From Pelecanus crispus (lineage: Eukaryota > Chordata > Aves > Pelecaniformes > Pelecanidae), in the NCBI RefSeq assembly GCF_030463565.1, contig NC_134675.1, forward strand, positions 12,917,862 through 12,981,861: DNA of 64,000 bases, read 5' to 3'. Below are positions 14,490 to 24,636 of the stretch, in pieces. Position 1 is the first letter of the stretch; each line of letters starts with the position of its first letter. Below the pieces are notes generated by a model. It did no database searches, was not told the origin of the DNA, and saw nothing but the letters and a program-made list of their open reading frames with translations. A program made the position numbers and the translations under genes.

Positions 14490-17400
14490 ACTGTGTGGTA
14501 TCCACTAATGGACAGGTGGCATAAGCAATGTCCTCTGAAGGAATGCAGTTGGTTTTATGGTTATTTACATTTGTGCTGTGATCTAGAAATGAAATCAGAG
14601 TCCCATAGGATTAGAGAAAGGTACTTTCTCCCCTAGCAGCAGTCTCTGCAGCAGTAAGGAGGTAAAAATGACACTAAGAGCAGGTCATTGACAAAGGAGC
14701 AGAATGCAGCACTCCCCAGCACAGCCTGGTGGCCCCAAAGGAAAGGCCTCTGGGCCAAAGATTCGTTGCCTCTGGCTGCTGGCTTGGCTGAGGCTTTTTC
14801 TCCAGGCGTGGACAATCCAGGTGTACTCTTTAAAACAAGACAACAACAATTTTAAAAATATTTTTAAAGGAAGAGAAAGCAAGCACTTAGGAAAACTGGC
14901 AGGCAGAGGGAAGGAAGGAGGTTAGGTATGGAGTAGAAGGACTAGAGACCATGATGGAGGAAATAAAGGAAAAAAATGACAAAGTGAAAACAAGTGATGA
15001 AAGGTGGGACTACAGAAAGGACTGACAATGTAAAGGGGTGAAATAAAACATGATCTCTTATGCAGATGTTCACAATTAGGAAAGGTTATTTCTCCTTCAT
15101 TTTTATTTCCTTGGCAGAGAAGGGGAAGCTGTAGGGAGGCGGAAATTAAGTGTTTGGTGCTGGTGCCAATGGAAACTTTTGTTTCAGCTGCAGCTCAGGC
15201 ACGGGAAGAATTTCTCCTGGTCAGACCCAGGTGAGGGCTTACAGAGCAGTGGTATCTGTGTTGGAGGCAGAAGCCCTTAATATCTGTATTAATTTGTCAG
15301 GCCTTGACTAAGGAAAGCAATATTAATGAGGCTTTAACATACTTGCCACTGACATGTGACATGCATCTATAAATATTCAAGGAATCATGGGATCACTTAA
15401 CCGCTCTTTCTTTGTTTCAGCCTCAGTTCCCATCCCAAACTAAACTGGAAAATTTTTTATGGACTTTGGCTTGTCTCAGTTAAATTACACCCCCCCCCCC
15501 CCCCCCCCCCCTTTTTCTATACCTCCTTTCCTGTCTATGTCTTCTGAATCACTCTCTTGAGCTGTGTCCAGGCTGATTTCAGCTCTGGCGTTGAACTACA
15601 GCTTGTCACTAAAGGCATCCTGGTATGTACATAAAAGGGATTTGGTGGTGAAAATGACCGCCAGTTAAATCACCTCATCCTCCTTCTAGTCAGTGCAAGA
15701 TTGTTTCTGCAGCACACTCCCAAGGGCCTGGGGTTTTAATGCTTTGAGCAACAGAAATTCCACCCCCACCCTCTTTGGGAAGGGAGCCTGAGGGCTAATA
15801 GATCACACTCTTATGCAATTTTTCCTGATACATAGCCTACAATTTCCTTTGTTTGATGTTTTTACTCCATTATTCCTATTTATAACTGATGCTGGGTGAA
15901 CTCCAGGTGGTTCTGAGGTTTATTTCTGTTTAAGAAGGCATGCAAAAAGGCAGAGACTAGTCCACATTCTTTAAACCTTTTGGTGCCTTTCTGACAGGCT
16001 CCCTTATTTCTTCCCTAAAACTGCCCAGGACCCAGTAGAAAGCCTCATTTCTCTCTGTCCCAGGAGGGTAGGAGGTTGGATACTGGCCAGTCCTCTGCTC
16101 TGGTAAATCTCTTCTGAGAACAGAGACTAAAGCCCTGATCTCCTCTATCTATAATATACATTTTTCTAGTCATTACCCAGTAGCCTAATTCCTCAAGTTT
16201 AATTTCCTGTACTTATCAGGCTGTTGCCGTGCTTTTTGTTCTCCCCGAACTGGTTGAAGGAGTTTATCAATACCTTTTCATTGGACCTGTTCCTTTGATG
16301 CCTGAGCCCAAAAGGTACTTCTTAAGTATTTTTTCTTAAGAAAGGAAGGTATTTCTTAAGCTGTTATTCCAGTTGTTATCTCATGAAACACTGCAGTAAT
16401 CAAACGGGAGCAAGTGAGATCCCTTCCCTTGTTCTGAAGAAATCTTGCATGAAAGGATTCAGACAGGGGCTGTGAATTCTTCCTTTAGACCCTCCATCCT
16501 GCACATGGAGACAAGTACTACAGAGGATTCTCAGCACACTCCACACTTTAAGGCTGCCCAAGCAATAGTTCAACATAATTGTTACTGGCAATCCTTTTCA
16601 GCAGGGGCATATTACACACATGTGCAAGTTCAATGACAGACAGTGCTGTCAGGACTTTCTCACTATCTGAAATTCTTCATCATGTCAGCTTTCTCCTTCT
16701 TCAGATGTCAGAGCCATTAGTCCACTCCTTGATTCAGGCATCTAATTTGGCCAGGACACATAAGTCACACTCAGAGGGACTGTTCCTACTACTGTCCTTT
16801 TAATCAGTAATAGTTACGAGGGCTGTAACAATCCCCAGATCAAATCTTTCTTCTGTTTGGTTTGAAGAGGGGATTTAAGTCCAGAAATCCACATTCCCGT
16901 CAGAATGGCCCCTGAACTATGGTGTATAGTTTGTCTTCTCACTCTTTCCCTTTGAAGGCTAAATAACAACAACAACAACAAAAAAAATGTTCTGCTACAG
17001 CAAGAGAAATAAGAAGTGAAAAATCCCTGATGTAGTCTGGTAGTCTAGGCATACATTTACATTATGAGAAAATTATTTTTAAATGTCTTTACTGAGTCAT
17101 TTTCATTTTTTATACAACAGTAGATGAGGTCAGCAAGACACTGGTTCACAAATAGCATTCATGTTTAGATTATTCTCTTAGGAGGCAGAAAAACTGCAGT
17201 TCTATCCCTGATCCAAATCCAGGACACTCTTTTTTCCCCAGTCATGCCACTACGACTCCAACACAGAGGCACAAGCACCGCTTCTGCTGTATGTTTTGTA
17301 TGGTTTAAGTGTGCAATTAGCCTGCTAGACCCTAAAAGGGAGACGGAAGGAGAAATAACCAGTTGCGAAGCTTTCTGGCTCATAGACAGCACAGTAGTAT

Positions 17401-17653
17401 TCAGTCTTCGGCGGTTGTTCACATAGTGAGTGCTAGGAATGGAGCAGGCTGGGGAAATTGTCTGCTTTGGTACTGGTAGAAATATAGGTGGGAGAAGAAG
17501 AGGGCTTCCACGGACATGAGCTTCCTATGTCTCCTTATGTCCTGGACAAATATAAATCCATGGTTACAGTTTTCACCATCAGCTAGTGTGGGAAAATAAC
17601 GGAAGATTGGGGAGGAGGATTGTAAACACGCTCAAGTGACTTGCAGCTGAGGT
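14490..17653. other. Unique non-coding sequence with a C22 run
   Basis: No recognisable genes. A homopolymer of about 22 C lies at 15490-15511, and a short CAA repeat lies near 16967-16980. Open frames are short and unremarkable. Confidence 0.55.
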
Positions 17654-18013
17654 GTCGAAAAACACATATATCATACTAATTGTTGTTTGGCTTTGTGTGT
17701 TGGGCAAGTAGAACATCTGTGTTTAGATAACATAGGCCTGTGATAGACTTAGAGGCACCCTATCGAACATGCTTGAGATTCCTGCCCTGCTGTGGGAAAG
17801 ATCAAAGTACAGTGGTAAATTATGCCTGCACAAATCCCTGAAATACAGGTGGAAACAGCAGGTTCAGTGATCCTCTAGCAAGGACCGAGCTCCCGCTTGT
17901 GTGCCTCTGCCCGGGTGCTGCTTCAGGGATCCCCTAGTTGTTGAGGTAATGAAAATAAATATTTACTCTTTGCATTTCATCCATGGTTTTGTGAGCCTGC
18001 CTGTGCCAGCTCA
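17654..18013 (+). mobile_element. Possible LTR of a fourth ERV family
   Basis: A TG...CA-bounded segment (TGTCGAAAAACAC to AGCTCACACA) with a candidate AATAAA signal (about 17951). It is followed at 18024 by TGGCAGGATCCAGG, which could be a primer site, and then by gag-like sequence. The tRNA is not identifiable and no second LTR was found, so this is tentative. Confidence 0.35.
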
Positions 18014-18394
18014 CACATTCGGCATAGTTGGCAGGATCCAGGAACAGCCATGCCATGGCCAGCAAAAAAGTCAGGGACTGGGGAGGCCACGACGGTGACT
18101 CCCCGTATTCCAGGATGGCCCAGTACTGAGTGCTGGATCCCCGTGGCCACTTTCCTGGCTACATGTGCTCCGCCGGAAGCATGGTCTGAAACAGATGATG
18201 GGGCAGTGGTTACCTCCCAGACAATTGAAACGGCTATGCGCGGATTGCCATGGAAAGCAGCATCAGATTCTTGCAAGTTAGTGGGGAGATTGGGATGGTT
18301 ATTAGTTACGGGTCTTAGAGCTCTTGACTGTTAAGTTGTTGCATTACAGAGTAAAATGAGAATTGGAAAAGGAAGTCAGGACTTTACAAGATGC

Positions 18395-18957
18395 TGTCCT
18401 GGTTTCGGCTGGGATAGAGTTAATTTTCTTCCTAGTAGCAGGCATAGTGCTGTGTTTTGGATTTAGTAGGAGAAGAATGTTGATAACACACTGATGTTTT
18501 AGCTGCTGCTAAGTACTGCTTATGCTAGTCAAGGATTTTTCAGCTTCCCATGCTCTGCCAGGTGCACAAGAAACTGGGAGGGGGCACAGCCAGAATAGTT
18601 GATCCAAACTGTCCAAAGGGCTATTCCATACCATGTGACGTCATGCTCAGTATATAAACTGGGGGGAGTTGGCCGGGGAGCAGCGATCGCTGCTCGGGAA
18701 CTGTCTGGGTATTGGTCGGCGGGTGGTGAGCAATTGCATTGTGCATCACTTGCTTTGTATATTATGATTATCATTATTATATTGTTATTATTATCATTAC
18801 TATTTTACTTTATTTCAATTATCAAACTGTTCTTATCTCAACCCAGGAGTGTTTCTCACTCTTACTCCTCCGATTCTCTCCCCCATCCCATCGGGGTAGG
18901 GCGAGTGAGCAAGCGGCTGCGTGGTGCTTAGTTGCTGGCTGGGGCTAAACCATGACA
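18395..18957 (+). mobile_element. Solo type A LTR
   Basis: TGTCCTGGTTTCGGC to ACCATGACA, 563 bp, flanked by a perfect 5-bp target duplication GATGC (18390-18394 and 18958-18962). No internal sequence remains. It is among the best-preserved copies for promoter motifs. Confidence 0.95.
18636..18695 (+). promoter_or_regulatory. LTR core promoter: CRE-like site, TATA box, palindrome
   Basis: A perfect CRE-like octamer TGACGTCA (18636-18643) is followed eight bases later by TATATAAA (18651-18658). Twenty bases further begins an 18-nt perfect palindrome, GAGCAGCGATCGCTGCTC (18678-18695), at the distance where transcription should start. Most other copies in the window have TGACATCA instead, probably CpG decay. 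The motifs are seen; promoter function is inference. Confidence 0.7.
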
Positions 18958-19061
18958 GATGCAAAGGCAATTGCTCAAGAAGTAATTACTACTCAAGCAG
19001 AGCGGTGCCATGGGCTGCAAGATACTGTAGAACGGTTGATAGCACGTATTGCTAATAAACT

Positions 19062-19134
19062 GGGGGGGGGGGGGGGGGGGAGTGGGTGAGCGGCTGTGTG
19101 GAGCTTAGTTGCCAGCCAGGGTTAAACCACGACA
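19062..19134 (+). mobile_element. 3' end of a type A-like LTR (copy B 5' LTR remnant)
   Basis: Only the last ~70 bp of the LTR remain, ending GTTAAACCACGACA. The 5' edge is a run of 19 G (19062-19080), which may be an expansion of the family's G-rich segment or an assembly problem. Confidence 0.75.
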
Positions 19135-19142
19135 TTCCTTTT

Positions 19143-19160
19143 TGGCACCCAACGTGGGGC
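19143..19160 (+). promoter_or_regulatory. Primer binding site of copy B
   Basis: TGGCACCCAACGTGGGGC, one change from the tRNA-Lys1,2-complementary site, eight bases after the LTR remnant, the same spacing as in copy A. Confidence 0.8.
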
Positions 19161-19391
19161 ATGAAAGGTTCAAGATAACAACATATTTTTATCCGAATGT
19201 GCTATATCGAATTTATAGTTGTTGTTGCTGTTTAGCTATTAATCGCCAGGCTTCTGTGCTTGCCATGGGGCTTGCTTGCCTTACTGTATGTTAGAGTCTA
19301 GTGCTCGTTAGTGGCTGCTTTTTGCTTTTGCTTCTTGCCGTACTGCTTATGGTCTTACTCTGCTGTTCCTGGGAACATTTTGATAACAGCA

Positions 19392-19918
19392 ATGGCTCAT
19401 GTGTTGATTACGGGATTCCATCCAGACAGGATAGCAGTAATGAGAAGTATCAAAATGCAGCTTTTGAGAGGAGCGCCTGCCTCACTAAAACTCTTGATTA
19501 TACCAGCAATCACAAATGCTACTGGTAATGTAGGTTCCCTAGCAAATACCTTGAGGGAAATTGGGGCTGTAACTTCGGGACCATCTGTGTAGGTGGTGAA
19601 TAAAGGAAAGCCGGCAAAACCGAAAGGAGTTACATCACGGGTGACGAGGAAACAAATGTGGAATGATCTTGTACAAGCCATTATCCCACAATCAGAAATA
19701 GATGGGATCACATAAGAAATGTTTTGCCGATGGCAAAAGTTAGCACTTACACAAAAAAAAACGACCACCCCTGGCCCCACCTCCAACTCTGCGCCCACCC
19801 TCCACCCCTGCCTGTCACCTCAAGGCAAGGCACTACCTGGCAAAGGCCAAAACAGCAGAAATGAAGGTTTGGCAGGTCCCCCAAAATTGCTGCCACTGTA
19901 GCCTCTTACCGTGAGGGG
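19392..19918 (+). pseudogene. gag: Copy B gag remnant
   Basis: From the ATG at 19392 a frame starts MAHVLITGFHPDRIAVM and runs about 67 codons to a TAG (19590-19592). The same frame then continues as VVNKGKPAKPKGVTSRV and, past another stop, into a Pro/Thr-rich tail (about 19750-19830). It does not resemble the gag of copies A, C and G, although LTR end and primer site are similar, so copy B is a separate lineage. It is cut at 19919 by an LTR. No zinc knuckle is visible. Confidence 0.5.
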
Positions 19919-19919
19919 T

Positions 19920-20367
19920 TGTGGTGGGTTGAACTTGGCTGGATGCCAGGTGCCACCAAGCCACTCTATCACTCCCCTCCTCAGCAGGACAGGCAGGTAG
20001 AAAATGAGATGGGACAAAACCTCGTGGGTCAAGATAAAGGCAGTTTAATAAAAAAAGCAAAAGCAAAGGCCACGTATGGAAGCAAAAGGAAAACAAAGAT
20101 TTTATTCTCTACTTCCCATCAGCAGGCAATGTCCAGCCACTTCCCAGGAAGCAGGGCTTTGGTACGTGTAGCAGTTACTCCGGAAGACAAATGTCGTAAA
20201 TAACGAATGCCCCCCCTTCCTCCTCTTTTCCCTTAGCTTTTATTGCTGAGCCGACATCATACGGTATGGAATATCCCTTTGGTCAGTTTGGGTCAGCTGT
20301 CTTGGCTATGTCCCCTCCCAAGATCTTGCCCGCCCCCAGCCTACTGGTGGTGGTGGGGGAACGTTGG
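19920..20367 (-). mobile_element. LTR of a related avian ERV family (ends CAACCCACCACA), minus strand, truncated
   Basis: On the plus strand it begins TGTGGTGGGTTGAACTTGG. Read on the minus strand it contains a TATA-like AATAAAAGC (about 20242), an ATTAAA signal (about 20043) and the terminus CAACCCACCACA, a widespread bird LTR. Its U3 end is missing: the homology stops where the LTR at 20368 starts and does not resume. Confidence 0.75.
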
Positions 20368-21085
20368 TGTGTACGGAAGGGTTAAAAGATGGAATTTTGG
20401 TCCATGGATGGACACTGGGTGAGAAGTAGATAGCCGAGGAATGCAGTTAGCACAAGAAACAAATAATTTATTGTTTGAAATGCTGACCATAGAGATAAAA
20501 AGCTGAGAAATGTTAGGGAGGATGCACAGCTGTGAAGATACAAGGTACAGCTCACGATTTTGCTTGCTTTGCAAGCATCCTGTTATTGGCTTGAGCATAG
20601 TCAATACGTGACTGCTGGATTATGGTAATATGCCACGTGAACAAAGCCCATGAACCAATAGACGGGATGACTATGTCACGTGCAGCATGCCTGGCCAGCG
20701 GGCGCATGTGCTATAGGCTCCCTTTGTTGCAACCGAGGCGTGTTTTCAGCACTCGCTGGCCACGTGTGTCGAAACCCATTTCCTCTGCCATAGAAATACC
20801 GGGATTTCCTGAAGAGGGGTGGGCAGGTGTACGGTGAGGTCACCGTTGCCTCCGTGGGGACGCCCACGTAAAGCTGGCACCTACCGACCGCTGGGCTGAG
20901 CTTGCAGCGCAAGACGGCACAAGACTGTACGGATGGACCATCTTCCTCACAGTCCTCGGGTCGGTAAGACTATTGCTTTGCTGGACGCTTGTAGTGTAGT
21001 TAATAAAGTCTTTTGTGCTGCTAGATAGTCTGTGTGTGCGTGCCATTCTTTCCCCGGGAACCCTCGAAACCACTCTAAAACAACA
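20368..21085 (+). mobile_element. LTR of a further family (TGTGTACGG...AACAACA)
   Basis: A 718-bp segment bounded by TGTGTACGG and AAAACAACA with an AATAAA signal (about 21001) followed by a GT-rich stretch, a CCAAT box (about 20654) and three CACGTG E-boxes (20634-20639, 20677-20682, 20761-20766). The signal order supports plus-strand transcription. No target duplication is evident: the left flank is a bird LTR, the right flank a minus-strand ERV pol. Confidence 0.65.
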
Positions 21086-22043
21086 GGGTACGTTTCTAGC
21101 CAACCAGTAGTTGCTTCCACCATGGTGAGTATGTAGCGCTTGCCTTGGCGTGTTTGTGACAGTGGTCCAATATAGTCAATTTGCCAGGCCTCGCCTTATC
21201 GAAAACCCAGCCACCGCCATCTGTTCCAGGGAGATTTTACTCATGTGGCTCGCTTGATTGCAGCACATGTTTCACATTCATGAGTGACCTGTGTGATGGC
21301 CTCCATGGTCAGGTCCACCCCTCGATCATGAGCCCATCTGTATGTTGCATCCCTCCCTAGATGTCCCGATGCTTCGTGGGCCCATCAAGCTACAAATAGC
21401 TCACCCTTATGCTCCCAGTCCAGGTCCACCTGAGCTATTGCAATTTTGGCAGCCTTGTCCACCTGTTTGTTGTTTCAATGTTCTTCAGTGGCACGGCTTT
21501 TGGGCATGTGAGCATCTACATGACGTACCTTTAGAGCCATGTTTTCTACCCAGGCAGTGGTGTCCTGCCACAATGCAGCAGCCCAGATGGGTTTACCCCT
21601 GCACTGCCAATTGGTCTTCTTCAACTGCTGTAGCCAACCCCATGGGGCATTAGCTACCATCCAGGAGTCAGTATAGAGATAGAGCACTGGTCACTTTTCT
21701 CGTTCAGCAATCTTTAGGGATAGTTGGATGGCTTTCACTTCTGCAAACTGACTTGACTCACCTTCTCCTTCAGTGGCCTCAACGACGTGTCATGTGGGAC
21801 TCCACACAGCAGCTTTCCACTTCCGACAGTTTCCTACCACACGACAGGATCCATCAGTAAACAAAACATAACGCCTTTCATCTTCTGATAACACATTATA
21901 TGGTGGTGCCTCTTGGGCACAAGCCACCTCCTCAGGCAAAGGTCCGAAATCTCTGCCTTCTGGCCAGTCCATGATCTCTTCCAGGATTCCTGGGCGGTTG
22001 GGTTTACCCAGTCGAGCTCATTGCATGATCAATGCAACACAGA
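21086..22043 (-). pseudogene. pol: ERV-L-like pol fragment (RNase H to integrase), minus strand
   Basis: On the minus strand it aligns by eye with copy C pol, from the region just upstream of RNase H (right end) through RNase H motifs FTDGSCR (about 21863) and YTDSWMVANA (about 21670) to the first part of integrase (left end). Several frameshifts and stops interrupt it. It has no LTR attached at either end and is joined directly to copy B protease on the right. Confidence 0.85.
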
Positions 22044-23960
22044 GGGACTGACACCCCTATGTTCCTTTCTTTAACTGTAAAGTGGCAGTCTGGGGGGATT
22101 TTACATGTGTTAGCTCTGGTGGATACTGGAGCTGAGATTACTGTATTATATAGTAATATTCATAATAAAGAAGCCACATCACAGATCTGTGGATCTGAAC
22201 CCTGCCCTCCAAGCTAAGGTTACCTTATGTCACGAATGCAGGTTTGTGAATCCTGCTGATTATGTCGATTCACTATGAATGAGTGACTTTACACAGTTTG
22301 ATTTAGTAACAGTTAGAATTTACTTATAGCCAATTGCAGAATTTTATTATAGTATTTTTAATAGCACTCAATCATCAATGATTAATAAAGTGATTAGACA
22401 AAATTGATCAAAACAGTGACTTAGTTACAGATTCGAAGATGGCAAGGTTCACTCTATTACTACATAGAAGCACATAAAGGAGAATTAAATCACGACGAGT
22501 TAAAATGATTCATAAAAGCATTGTGTATATATGGAATAAAGGCAAGGGGGGGGGGGGGACCCTCCCGTTGAGTCACGAGGTTCAGAATGGACCCCCTTGC
22601 TTTCTAAACTCCTTCTCAGAGAGGAGCCTAGGTGCGGCTGGGCCCACTCTTAGTCTCAGACTTGGTCAACGGTTTAGGAGAGTAATGCTATAAGAATAGT
22701 ACAGCAATATAAAACTCCTTTTAAAACTAAATCATACATCTACAAAACTACTTAAATTGATTCATGCATGCACACTTACAACTATAAATGCATATATGAA
22801 AATAGTATACCTGTTAAAAATTCCCCTCGACTTTAGTGAAATACTCACGTCTAATGCCTTGGCATTTCTCAACGGGCGAGAGTAGAGCCTCGAGGAGTGA
22901 AGAATATCAGCAGCCCAGGCTCCGTTGTCGATCTCCAGCAATGGAGTTCTGGCAGCAGCAGACTTTTGGAATCTGCTAGTTTTCGCTGACTCTGAGAGAC
23001 ATTTCGATCAGAGGGAGATGCTGGTGCGGCCCGTGGCGGTCCGGGAGAGCTGAAAGGGCCTCACTTAGGACTGCCGTTTAGAGGATTGTGAGATGATTGA
23101 CTTTAATCACCAGTAAATTTCCATCCGAGCCACAATTCGGGTCGGCTTGTTGTTGGAATTCCAGCAGCGATGATACCACCTTGTTTCAAGGCTGTCTGGG
23201 GTAGCTGTTTGTTCTCGTTCCCCTTGTTAGCCATAATATGAATGTTGATAAGAACAGAGCCACTCTCTGCTCCAGCCATGTAGGAGTTTCTGGTACAATT
23301 AAGGGGCGCTTAACTGACCAACTCGCTACACAAAAGCTGTGGCCTGGAATTTCTGAGACTGTAAAGGAGCCGAAGTAAAGGGGAAAAACAGAACAGAAAA
23401 ACAGGGAGGGGGGGGAGATGTACCACCACACCTTAACAATAGGAGATGCCACTCCATTTACCACGATGGTGTTAATTGCCCTAGTTAAAGAATATATCTT
23501 GGGTATTGATGTGTTGGCAGGATGAAGAGTTGAAACTTTATATGGTTGCTTCTGCTTTGGGACTTCGCAAGCGGGATTTGCTATTCGATCTATAACTGTC
23601 TTGCATGGATTCCTGAAAGTGGGATCCTGCTATGCTGCCTGTGCCTGTCAAGGAGGTAACTGTAAAACAATATCGTATTCCAGATGGGGAGGAAGAAATT
23701 ACTCAAATCATTCAGGTGCTTCAACAAATGGGAATAGTTAAGGAAACCACGATTGCTTTTAATAATCCTGTTTGTCCTGTTCGAAAACCAGATGGCACTT
23801 GAAGAATGACTGTAGATTATAGGGAACTGAATAAAGTCACCCCCCCACTTGCAGTTACAGTACCAGACATGGTTACTCTTACAGAAAAAATCAGCAAAAA
23901 TTTACAACCCTGGAAGGTGGTGATAGATCTTGCTAATGCTTTCTTTTCGATAGCCATTAC
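22044..23960 (+). pseudogene. pro-pol: Copy B protease and RT fragment, split by a solo LTR
   Basis: The protease active-site segment ALVDTGAEITVLYS is at about 22113. The frame breaks at 22228 where a 1.2-kb LTR is inserted and resumes at 23431 with protease sequence ending in YILGIDVLAG. The RT N-terminus follows: FNNPVCPVRKPDGT, a TGA in place of the expected Trp (about 23800), then RMTVDYRELNKVTPPL and VVIDLANAFFSI (about 23920). The YxDD box, RNase H and integrase are absent. The sequence is clearly distinct from copies C and G. Confidence 0.8.
22228..23430. mobile_element. Solo LTR, TGTCAYGAATGCAGG family
   Basis: 1203 bp from TGTCACGAATGCAGG to GTACCACCACA, flanked by a perfect 5-bp target duplication CCTTA (22223-22227 and 23431-23435). 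It disrupts copy B protease. Sense orientation is undecided: both strands show a possible polyadenylation signal. Confidence 0.93.
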
Positions 23961-24072
23961 ATATTTATAAAGCATGTGCACATAATTCTACTATTTGTAT
24001 GCAGCTACATTTAAGGGCATTATATAGGCCATGGGGAAAGATAAAATGGTGTCAATGGGCCTTGAATACCTG

Positions 24073-24636
24073 TGTCGTGGTTTAGCCCCAGCCAGCAACT
24101 AAGCACCACGCAGCCGCTCGCTCACTCCCCCTACCCCGATGGGATGGGGGAGAGAATCGGAGGAGTAAGAGTGAGAAACACTCCTGGGTTGAGATAAGAA
24201 CAGTTTGATAATTGAAATAAAGTAAAATAGTAATGATAATAATAACAATATAATAATGATAATCATAATATACAAAGCAAGTGATGCACAATGCAATTGC
24301 TCACCACCCGCCGACCAATACCCAGACAGTTCCTGAGCAGCGATCGCTGCTCCCCGGCCAACTCCCCCCAGTTTATATACTGAGCATGACGTCACATGGT
24401 ATGGAATAGCCCTTTGGTCAGTTTGGATCAACTATTCTGGCTGTGCCCCCTCCCAGTTTCTTGTGCACCTGGCAGAGCATGGGAAGCTGAAAAATCCTTG
24501 ACTAGCATAAGCAGTACTTAGCAACAACTAAAAACATCAGTGTGTTATCAGCATTCTTCTCCTACTAAATCCAAAACACAGCACTATGCCTGCTACTAGG
24601 AAGAAAATTAACTCTATCCCAGCTGAAACCAGGACA
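24073..24636 (-). mobile_element. Solo type A LTR, minus strand
   Basis: Plus-strand sequence runs from TGTCGTGGTTTAGCCCC to GAAACCAGGACA. The flanks are ACCTG on the left and ACCCTG on the right, an imperfect duplication. It lies between copy B pol debris and a CR1. It retains TGACGTCA and the GCAGCGATCGCTGC palindrome. Confidence 0.88.

Larger units (their letters stand above)
18050..19061 (+). pseudogene. Degenerate gag-like remnant of another ERV, split by a solo LTR
   Basis: A 94-codon frame from 18050 (start MPWPAKKSGTGEATTVTP) is rich in Pro, Thr and Trp. After stops, a second stretch (about 18357-18394, continuing 18963-19061) reads ELEKEVRTLQDAKAIAQEV then CHGLQDTVERLIARIANK, which looks like an amphipathic coiled coil of the kind found in some retroviral Gag proteins. 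The solo LTR at 18395-18957 interrupts it. Assignment to gag rests on composition and context only. Confidence 0.4.
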
